Part shown: piece by piece, positions 1-5,787 of the stretch
How the letters are laid out: the number at the start of each line of letters is the position of its first letter
Numbering within the stretch: position 1 is the stretch's first letter
Source of the DNA: Clostridia bacterium
Lineage (GTDB): Bacteria > Bacillota > Clostridia > UMGS1810
Length of the DNA stretch: 11,133 bases
Direction: 5' to 3'
Assembly: GCA_017549745.1 (NCBI GenBank)
Contig: JAFYUA010000322.1
Coordinates: 1-11,133 of the forward strand
Made by a program: the position numbers and the translations under genes
Notes under the pieces: model-generated
The model's database searches: none
Seen by the model: the letters and a program-made list of their open reading frames with translations, nothing else
What the model was told of the DNA's origin: nothing

Positions 1-108
1 CCACAAATGGCTCAACACCGCGAAATTTTTGAACACCATTCCCAATCTCAAAGTGTCTCCAAAACCACGTGCCGTGGGTTCAAGTCCTACTGCCCCTGTA
101 ATGTATGA
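1..108 (+). CDS. 3' end of an open frame, possible integrase tail
   Basis: A reading frame is open from the left edge and stops at TGA 106-108, giving 35 visible residues beginning PQMAQHREIFEHHSQSQS. The last 17 or so codons run through the tRNA-Trp-like segment at 55-98. In many integrated elements the tyrosine-recombinase gene lies beside the attachment site and its 3' end overlaps it, so this could be the last residues of such an integrase. No catalytic motif is visible, because the R-H-R-Y residues would lie further left. A 35-codon open frame is also quite possible by chance, and an ATG at 7-9 without a clear ribosome binding site gives no support for a small separate gene. The integrase reading is a guess from context. 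Confidence 0.3.
   Translation, partial: PQMAQHREIFEHHSQSQSVSKTTCRGFKSYCPCNV
55..98 (+). other. 3' part of tRNA-Trp (CCA), likely element attachment site
   Basis: The segment contains a Trp-type anticodon loop CTCCAAA (57-63, anticodon CCA at 59-61) and a 3' anticodon strand ACCAC (64-68). A five-base variable loop follows, then a T-arm with stem GTGGG (74-78) pairing CCTAC (86-90) around TTCAAGT. It ends with acceptor strand TGCCCCT (91-97) and discriminator G98, the base expected for bacterial tRNA-Trp. CCA is not encoded. The 5' half is absent: 52-56 pairs only at its last two positions with the 3' anticodon strand, and no AGGGGCA acceptor strand or D-arm occurs in 1-54. A tRNA 3' fragment starting at the anticodon stem is typical of the distal junction left by tyrosine-recombinase integration into a tRNA gene. 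On that reading the element lies to the left of about 55. Confidence 0.7.
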
Positions 109-140
109 ATGGCTCAAACGCTTTGTTTGAGCCATTTTTT
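108..140 (+). terminator. rho-independent terminator after the tRNA-Trp segment
   Basis: A perfect 12-base-pair stem (108-119 with 125-136) encloses the loop GCTTT and is followed by a run of T up to 140. The U-tract exists only on the plus strand, so this ends rightward transcription. It starts ten bases after the tRNA discriminator and is presumably the original tRNA-Trp terminator. It would also end transcription of any gene reading in from the left. Confidence 0.85.
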
Positions 141-356
141 GTTGTGTTATTTAAAAGTTATGTGGTCTTGCAAGTCTGCTATGACAGGGCAAAACAAGCG
201 CTTTTTTCGCATACAGTTTCATCTGTTTTCAAGCATTCCGTTTGCTACATCATCAAAAAAGCATCAATTGTCTACAGCAATTCTGTGAAAATATTTATAA
301 TTCTCGCAAGTTTTTCAAGCTCCGCTTTTCTCTTTGTTTAATCCGCATCAATTTTT
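141..356. other. intergenic stretch without a supported gene
   Basis: This is AT-rich sequence between the two plus-strand hairpins. A 78-codon open frame (105-341, plus) begins inside the terminator stem, lacks a ribosome binding site and encodes a biased, hydrophobic and cysteine-containing string with no recognisable domain. I treat it as non-coding. On the minus strand a weak 5-base-pair stem (266-270 with 278-282) lies a few bases before a U-tract (255-260). It is too weak to call as the operon terminator. Confidence 0.6.
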
Positions 357-406
357 AATCCCTCTGAGAGTGAGTCCAAATTCATTCTCAGAGGGATTTT
401 ACTTTT
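357..406 (+). terminator. long hairpin with plus-strand U-tract, operon boundary
   Basis: Bases 357-374 pair with 381-398 in an 18-base-pair stem with two G-T wobbles and a six-base loop (375-380). The stem is followed on the plus strand by TTACTTTT. On the minus strand it is followed by a run of A, so it does not look like a canonical terminator for the lipoprotein gene that stops 28 bases away at 427. It may still protect the 3' end of that mRNA. Its clearest role is to stop transcription arriving from the left before it runs antisense into the operon. Confidence 0.6.
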
Positions 407-426
407 GAATTTATATCATTGCTATA

Positions 427-2031
427 TTATTTTTTTGAAACATATCTGTCATATGCATCCTGCACAATTTCAATCCATCTGTCATATCCGTCTGCTTTTG
501 CCTGAGCAATAGCTGCATCAAATGTGTCAATAGATTTTTTGCCGAGAATAATATCACACAGTGCAACCTCAAGAGACGGTTCAGCTATCTCTTTTATATC
601 AGTGATTTCTGCACTTTCATCCTCAGTGTAAGAAAGGGTGGGAAGTCTGTGCTTGATTGCATTTTCGGCAGCAACATTCCATGTGATTATGGCTTCCTTT
701 TGCTGAGGCAGCTGATAGTAGTTATAGAGGTAGTCACTGTGCTGATTGTATCCGGGATGATTGCAAGGGAGCAGATAGTGATACATAGACTCAGTGAGAG
801 AATTAAAACCATTAACTTCGTAATCAATAATCTTGTCGGTATAAATATAGCGTTCTTTCCCGTCTATGTTTTCAATAGTGAAAGTGTCGCCTTCAATGCC
901 GAAGAGTTGAAGAACTGCACCTTCGTCACTATAGATATAGTCACACCATTCAATAGCTTTTTCATAGTTGCCGCAAGTTGTAGAAATACCAATAGCCAAA
1001 GCAGTAGCATCCTGATATGCAACCTGGAACTGTGCCACTTCTCCTTTCTTGTCAACAGGATATGTACATGCTACGAGGTCGTATGATGGGTCTTTTACCT
1101 GAGCAGCAGGGAGAATTTTACCAATTCCAGAGCCTACATAACCCCAAGTGGTCATAGAAGTACCGTTAGTCATATTGGACTCAATTTTTGCTGCATCATT
1201 TGTTACAAAACCTGCATCAATGTAGCCTTTCTTGAACCACTCTGCCATCTGGGCAACATACTCTTTGTATCCTTTTTGGAAAGGTCCGAATACAACCTTG
1301 TCAGCATCAAGATACATAGATTTACCCACATTAAAGGCAGTATTGAAGGAGTGAGCATCTGATGATTTAAAAGAAATAACATCACATGTAGCTGTGAAAG
1401 GTTTTGAAAAGCCTTCGGATTTAGCTTTTGCAAATACCGCTTCCCATTCGTCGATTGTTTCTGGCACTTCCATGCTCCATTTTTTAAGCAGATCAGCTCT
1501 TGTGTAAAGACCTGCAAAGCCTTTGGTTTCACCAATGTTGAGAACATTGAAGCCATAATATCTTCCATCATCGGTTGTAGCCTGAAGCTTATAGCCGTAG
1601 CCTGCTTCTTTACCTTTTTCGCCTTCCATATAATCATAATAGCTGGGCGCGTGCTCTTGCATGTAGTCATTGAGTGCGATGATAACCTCATCGTCAATAG
1701 CCTGCTGAGGACCACCCGAGTAGTTGGTCCATGTGTATTCTATCATATCGGGCATTTTGTCACTTGATAGCATTGCGATAAATGCTTCATTACCCGTTGA
1801 ACCCTCAATAGGATGGATAAAGTCGATGTGAACACCTGTTCTTTTCTCCATTTCCTGATATAACATCATGTCATTGTAGTTCTTGAGAGTTTTCTGCGTG
1901 TTACCATCCATAACTGCCCAAAAAGTAAAGTTTTTGCCATCTGTCTGCGCTCGTTTTGTGCCATTTCCGCCGCAACCTGCAAGAAGAACAAGACACGAAA
2001 GAATGGTGATAAATTTAATGATTCTTTTCAT
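427..2031 (-). CDS. ABC transporter solute-binding lipoprotein (carbohydrate type)
   Basis: This is the extracellular sugar-capture subunit of an ABC importer, about 534 residues, the usual size of the large LplA/YtcQ-like solute-binding proteins of Gram-positives. The start chosen is the ATG at 2031, because GGAGGTG (2044-2038) sits six bases upstream and the product begins with a lipoprotein signal: MKRIIKF, a hydrophobic stretch, then lipobox LLAGC with Cys20 as the lipidation site. An in-frame ATG at 2085 would add 18 residues ahead of the signal and is unlikely. The mature protein opens with a FTFWAVMDGN strand, followed by segments typical of the family (YQEMEKRTGVHIDF; LSSDKMPDM). It is the last gene of the minus-strand run and starts 90 bases after the GH78-like gene. 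No permease or ATPase gene is in the window, so its partners are unknown. The substrate is inferred only from its neighbours. Confidence 0.9.
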   Translation of the reverse strand: MKRIIKFITILSCLVLLAGCGGNGTKRAQTDGKNFTFWAVMDGNTQKTLKNYNDMMLYQEMEKRTGVHIDFIHPIEGSTGNEAFIAMLSSDKMPDMIEYTWTNYSGGPQQAIDDEVIIALNDYMQEHAPSYYDYMEGEKGKEAGYGYKLQATTDDGRYYGFNVLNIGETKGFAGLYTRADLLKKWSMEVPETIDEWEAVFAKAKSEGFSKPFTATCDVISFKSSDAHSFNTAFNVGKSMYLDADKVVFGPFQKGYKEYVAQMAEWFKKGYIDAGFVTNDAAKIESNMTNGTSMTTWGYVGSGIGKILPAAQVKDPSYDLVACTYPVDKKGEVAQFQVAYQDATALAIGISTTCGNYEKAIEWCDYIYSDEGAVLQLFGIEGDTFTIENIDGKERYIYTDKIIDYEVNGFNSLTESMYHYLLPCNHPGYNQHSDYLYNYYQLPQQKEAIITWNVAAENAIKHRLPTLSYTEDESAEITDIKEIAEPSLEVALCDIILGKKSIDTFDAAIAQAKADGYDRWIEIVQDAYDRYVSKK

Positions 2032-2037
2032 TATAAG

Positions 2038-2044
2038 CACCTCC
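2038..2044 (-). promoter_or_regulatory. ribosome binding site of the lipoprotein gene
   Basis: GGAGGTG on the minus strand lies six bases before the ATG at 2031. It decides between this start and upstream in-frame ATG codons, and it matches the position where the lipoprotein signal begins. Confidence 0.85.
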
Positions 2045-2056
2045 ATAATTTTTATT

Positions 2057-2100
2057 ATTGAAATTTGGGCCCAAAACATTAACAAAGAGCCAATTTCAAT
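2057..2100. promoter_or_regulatory. palindromic leader before the lipoprotein gene, possible promoter/operator
   Basis: The 90-base gap between the GH78-like gene and the lipoprotein gene contains a perfect 12-base palindrome TTTGGGCCCAAA (2064-2075). It also contains a 9-base inverted repeat, ATTGAAATT (2057-2065) and AATTTCAAT (2092-2100). On the minus strand a weak promoter can be drawn with the palindrome in its spacer: TTAATG, 17 bases, AATAAT. Such a layout would fit a repressor-controlled internal promoter that lets the binding protein be made in excess over the enzymes. This is inference from symmetry only. The -35 box is poor and no regulator gene is in the window. Confidence 0.35.
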
Positions 2101-2121
2101 TTCGAATATAATTATCCCTGT

Positions 2122-4182
2122 TTATTGATGATTATCGTTGTAAATTTCCAGTAATATAACTATCAGGTATGCAGTAAAGCCATGATTCAGACTGTTGGTC
2201 ATATCCTTGGTTTCCCACAGTGTGCCCGTTATGTCCGACATATGAGCGAAAAACACCTTTATTTCATTTATCAACCTGTCATAAAGCTTCCACCTTCGTA
2301 AAAGCTCCATTCGCATATACATTCCCGTAAACACATTAACTCTTTCGATATCAGGTCTATATGAGCTTTCGGGAGCAAATTTTTCGGCAAGTGTGTTTTT
2401 CAGCTCGTCAAAGCAGTCTTGGCTTGCAACATCAAACATAAAAGCGTAATACTGACAAATCTCGGATATATTATTTTGACATACCAGCTCATTTGCTTCA
2501 TTTCGCACGGCATTATCTTTGAAAAACTGTCCATCGTAGGATAATTCGATAATCTTTTTCTTTATAAGCTCTGATTTGTTCTTTAAACTATCGTCGTCAT
2601 ACCACTTCCCTATTATTTTCAGTATGAAGCTATACAGCATATTCGTTGGGAAATGGACGCCATCTGTCCAATCGCTTGCCCTTGTCCACTCAACGAAATT
2701 CCATCCGTCTAAATTTTCCAGCAATCCAAGCTCATTTTCATATTTTAAAAAATACGCCAAAAGATTATCTGTCAGCTCATGAAATTGGCAAGCCGAAATA
2801 GCAGGATTTCTTATTAGGTATTCGTCGAGCTGGGCAATGAACCACATAGACCACTGAGGAATATAGTTGCCGTCGGGATGGTCAGCCGGATAACACATCG
2901 GAAGCATCCCCTTTGGAAGCTGCTGACAATTTGCGTGAAGATAATTTTCAACAAAATCATCTTCGAGGTTCGTATTTCCAGTCATAACCCAATCCGCTTT
3001 TGCGGAAAAATAACTGTCGCAAAGCCATCCTGCTCTTTCTCTGGTAGGACAATCCATAAATATTCCTAAAGAATTACATTTAGCAGATTCAAAAGCAGCT
3101 TTATAGATTTTTTGGATGGTTTCATCGTTTGTATTTAATTTTGGCAATTCCAAAATTGGATTGATTACCTTAACAACACTGACCGAATTCAAATCAATTT
3201 TGCCATTCAATACAAAAACCGCAAAATACTTGTAGCCATAAACCTCAAAATTATAAAAACAATTTTTGCCCGATGATTTTACGGATATAACATTCATATT
3301 GTTCCAATGCTTGAAATCGAATCTTCCATCGATAATTTTTTCATCGAATGCAATTAAAAATTTACCGTTGTCACTAGCGGTATATTCGAGCTTCATCATT
3401 CCGCAAGTATTGCTCCTACATTCAAACACGGCATATTCGCCACGGCCAAGTGCACAAGGAAATGATGATGAGTTGCTTGAGAAAGCATAATCCAAATTTG
3501 CAAAATCCATGATGGGTATCTCTTTAATTTCATCAAGCTTAAAGCCGTTAATTTTGTCGCATATATTATCCGTTGCTCCTTGCAATGAAGGCAATTGCCA
3601 ATTCCGAGCCGACTCGGTAAATCTACCTGTTGAATATATAGAATGAATATGTTCTTCACTCATATCAGGCAACGGCGCATTTCTTCGTAGATATTTCAAA
3701 CCCATATCAAGCACAGAGATTTTGTGAGGAACATCTTTTTTGTCTAAATCCCAAATTTCTGTGAAGTGTCTTTGGAATGAATATCTGATTACCTTTTGCT
3801 CTCTGGCAGCAACCAGACAGCCCTCAAAATCAAAACCCGTTGCACACACACACTTACCGCCACAAATAATCTCTGCCTGAATAAAGCTCGGTTGTTTGAC
3901 GCAAGCGTATGAAAAACAGTTGTAGCCTGCCGCTTCGACCACAAGTTCGTTTTTGCCAAGGCAATCCTCAAGGCATACCTCATCTACTCTTGCACAACCA
4001 TGGGCTACAGGTGCAGGACCATAGTGAATGAGCTTGCCATTGAGGAAAACTCTGTAGAATGTGCTTCCAGTAATTTTCAACACACAGTCATCCACACCGA
4101 GAAACGAAGCAACGAAACGAGCCTGTATATTCATTTCTTTTTCTTTGCCGTCAAGCCATATGGGCAACGCTTTAGCAAACAT
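2122..4182 (-). CDS. GH78 alpha-L-rhamnosidase-like glycosidase, cytoplasmic
   Basis: This is a predicted inverting glycoside hydrolase of family 78, which releases terminal alpha-L-rhamnose or a related sugar from oligosaccharides. An N-terminal beta-rich region (about 20-170) precedes an (alpha/alpha)6 barrel (about 345-686). The family signature reads DCPTRERAGWLCD. Its D377, E382 and D389 have the spacing of the substrate-site acids D567, E572 and D579 of Bacillus RhaB, and E657 in GTLWE matches the family's general base. There is no signal peptide and there are more than twenty cysteines, which points to the cytoplasm. At 686 residues it is short for the family and ends about 30 residues after E657, so the usual C-terminal beta-sandwich is missing. 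The ATG at 4182 is preferred over TTG at 4191, because GGAGG would leave only one base before the TTG. The fold is fairly certain; the exact sugar is not. Confidence 0.87.
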   Translation of the reverse strand: MFAKALPIWLDGKEKEMNIQARFVASFLGVDDCVLKITGSTFYRVFLNGKLIHYGPAPVAHGCARVDEVCLEDCLGKNELVVEAAGYNCFSYACVKQPSFIQAEIICGGKCVCATGFDFEGCLVAAREQKVIRYSFQRHFTEIWDLDKKDVPHKISVLDMGLKYLRRNAPLPDMSEEHIHSIYSTGRFTESARNWQLPSLQGATDNICDKINGFKLDEIKEIPIMDFANLDYAFSSNSSSFPCALGRGEYAVFECRSNTCGMMKLEYTASDNGKFLIAFDEKIIDGRFDFKHWNNMNVISVKSSGKNCFYNFEVYGYKYFAVFVLNGKIDLNSVSVVKVINPILELPKLNTNDETIQKIYKAAFESAKCNSLGIFMDCPTRERAGWLCDSYFSAKADWVMTGNTNLEDDFVENYLHANCQQLPKGMLPMCYPADHPDGNYIPQWSMWFIAQLDEYLIRNPAISACQFHELTDNLLAYFLKYENELGLLENLDGWNFVEWTRASDWTDGVHFPTNMLYSFILKIIGKWYDDDSLKNKSELIKKKIIELSYDGQFFKDNAVRNEANELVCQNNISEICQYYAFMFDVASQDCFDELKNTLAEKFAPESSYRPDIERVNVFTGMYMRMELLRRWKLYDRLINEIKVFFAHMSDITGTLWETKDMTNSLNHGFTAYLIVILLEIYNDNHQ

Positions 4183-4192
4183 ATTTGTCAAT

Positions 4193-4197
4193 CCTCC
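4193..4197 (-). promoter_or_regulatory. ribosome binding site of the GH78-like gene
   Basis: GGAGG on the minus strand is ten bases before ATG 4182 and one base before TTG 4191. The spacing favours the ATG, though it is at the long end of normal. Confidence 0.65.
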
Positions 4198-4219
4198 ATA
4201 TCCATATAACGCTCAACAA

Positions 4220-5662
4220 TCATACATCTCTTATAACCTTTGAAACCAGGCCCATAAGTGGCTTATGTTTTTCCAGAAACTCATCATCCGTACACACTCT
4301 GGCAGTGCTCCAGCAGCGTTCTGACATTGCCGAAAGATTTTCCATCACCAATCGGATTTCTTCTTCAAAGCACTGTTGCCATGTGCACAGCATTGCACCG
4401 AGCACTCTGTCTGTGGGTTCCACGCTTATGGGGTTGAGAGTTGCAACCGATTTTTCCCACCAGTGCTGCCAGTTATAAACATTCCATGCAAGAATATCGT
4501 AAGTGTCCCACCGAGCCTTGGTGCAGGGAACTATGTAGAGTGGCTGCCATGAGGAATTGATTATGCGAAAGCCGGCCTTCAAAAGGTCGGGTGCCAGATG
4601 ATAGTGGCTTTCCCAGGCTATGACGATTGTATCTTTGTTGATTCTCTCACAACCCTTTTTCGGGAAACCCTCCCACACAAGAGGTGTTTTGCCCAATTCA
4701 AAAATATAGTCGGTTACTCTGGCAATGTATTCACTGTATAGCTCATATTCATCAGCCAAGCCGTGTTTTCCCATATATTCACGGCATACACTGCACTCAT
4801 TCCACAGCTTTATGTTGGCTTCATCTCCGCCTATGTTAATGTAGGGAGCATCGGGAAACATATCGCAGATTTCCCTCAGAATGATTTTTGTTGCTTGCCA
4901 AGCGGTATCACTACCTGCACAGATGAGCTCGTCACTGCTTACAAGCTCGCCGGTTTCTGTGTAATATTCACTCACGGAGTCGTTATCGTATTTGTCGGCA
5001 AAAATCTCGGGGTATGCCCTTGTGAGCAATGGTGCATGACCCGGACATTCATATTCGGGGATAAGCACAACTCCCTTTGCCGACGCATATTTGTTGAGGT
5101 ATTCTATCTGTTCAAAAGAATAGTGCTTCCCTTCAGAGGATAGCTTGGGATATGCCTTTGATGGAAGAGTATAGAGCAGGGTGTCGGTAAAATGCAGATT
5201 GAGATATTTTATTTTGAACATAAAGCATACATCCACAAATCTCAGGAGCTTGTCAAACGGATGCCACTCACGCCCCAAATCAACCATCAACGCGCGATAA
5301 TCCTTATCTGCCCAATCTTCCACAGAGATATCCTGAACTCTTATGCCTGTTTCCGAAACTTTGACAAGCTGTAGCACTGATGACAAACCATAGGCGATGC
5401 CCTCATCATCGGAAGCATAAATTTTGAAAGTGTCTTTTGTTTCTATTTTATAGGCACCGGCTTTGATGGATAAATCCTCAATCAGCTCAATGCCCCCGCC
5501 CGTATTAGAAAGAGTTATACCAAATATTTTATCGAAAATTTCGGAAAAGCTATTGATATATTTATGCCATTTTTCTGTCTGGGAATGAATTGACGGGGCA
5601 ACCGGATGATAGCTTTCATCATTAACATTGCTGATTTTAGGTGTGGGTACTAAACTTATCAT
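4220..5662 (-). CDS. divergent GH20 beta-N-acetylhexosaminidase-like enzyme, cytoplasmic
   Basis: A 480-residue family 20 glycoside hydrolase, expected to remove terminal beta-linked N-acetylhexosamine by substrate-assisted catalysis. A small N-terminal alpha/beta domain (about 1-115) precedes the TIM barrel (about 120-460). Visible family landmarks are YRALMVDLGRE (R123), LHFTD (155-160), PEYECPGH (202-209), the catalytic pair D280-E281 in INIGGDEA, and tryptophans W330, W350 and W428. Several usual residues differ: Asn276 stands where xHxGGDE normally has His, the stretch after HFTD lacks the common DQ-x-W-R pattern, and PGH is preceded by Glu-Cys rather than Asp-Met. This suggests a subfamily with altered specificity. 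No signal peptide is seen, so it likely acts on imported oligosaccharides. AAGGAG lies six bases before ATG 5662. The GH78-like gene begins 37 bases after its stop. Confidence 0.88.
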   Translation of the reverse strand: MISLVPTPKISNVNDESYHPVAPSIHSQTEKWHKYINSFSEIFDKIFGITLSNTGGGIELIEDLSIKAGAYKIETKDTFKIYASDDEGIAYGLSSVLQLVKVSETGIRVQDISVEDWADKDYRALMVDLGREWHPFDKLLRFVDVCFMFKIKYLNLHFTDTLLYTLPSKAYPKLSSEGKHYSFEQIEYLNKYASAKGVVLIPEYECPGHAPLLTRAYPEIFADKYDNDSVSEYYTETGELVSSDELICAGSDTAWQATKIILREICDMFPDAPYINIGGDEANIKLWNECSVCREYMGKHGLADEYELYSEYIARVTDYIFELGKTPLVWEGFPKKGCERINKDTIVIAWESHYHLAPDLLKAGFRIINSSWQPLYIVPCTKARWDTYDILAWNVYNWQHWWEKSVATLNPISVEPTDRVLGAMLCTWQQCFEEEIRLVMENLSAMSERCWSTARVCTDDEFLEKHKPLMGLVSKVIRDV

Positions 5663-5699
5663 ATGCTACTCCTTTTGTAACTAATGACTACATCGCATC

Positions 5700-5733
5700 T
5701 TGTAGGGACCGGCCTTCCGGGCGGTCCCTACAA
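5700..5733. repeat. REP/MITE-like palindromic intergenic element
   Basis: A 12-base-pair perfect inverted repeat (5700-5711 with 5722-5733) encloses a GC-rich centre that can fold further (CC 5713-5714 with GG 5719-5720). The outer arms read TTGTAGGGACCG and its complement. It is much more GC-rich than its surroundings and lacks a U-tract on either strand, so it is not a normal terminator. Very similar TGTAGGGRC...GYCCCTACA palindromes are, from general knowledge, scattered between genes in clostridial genomes. It lies between the stop of the repeat protein and the start of the GH20 gene, and in the mRNA could act as a stability or processing hairpin. Confidence 0.7.
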
Positions 5734-5787
5734 TACTCGATTAAATCAATGTTTACTATTGTTGAAATTAATTTGTTTCGTTATTTG

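Noticed and set aside
192..202. Short AAGCGCTT palindrome followed by T residues, considered as a catabolite-response (cre) site
   Set aside because: It lacks the TG...CA ends of the cre consensus and is not near the start of any gene.
255..282. Possible minus-strand terminator (5-base-pair AT-rich stem then a U-tract)
   Set aside because: The stem is too short and AT-rich, it is several bases from the U-tract, and it lies about 150 bases past the lipoprotein stop.
105..341. 78-codon plus-strand open frame
   Set aside because: It starts inside the terminator stem, has no ribosome binding site and encodes a low-information hydrophobic string without a recognisable domain.
4183..4191. TTG start at 4191 for the GH78-like gene
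   Set aside because: The GGAGG would be only one base away; ATG 4182 has workable spacing.
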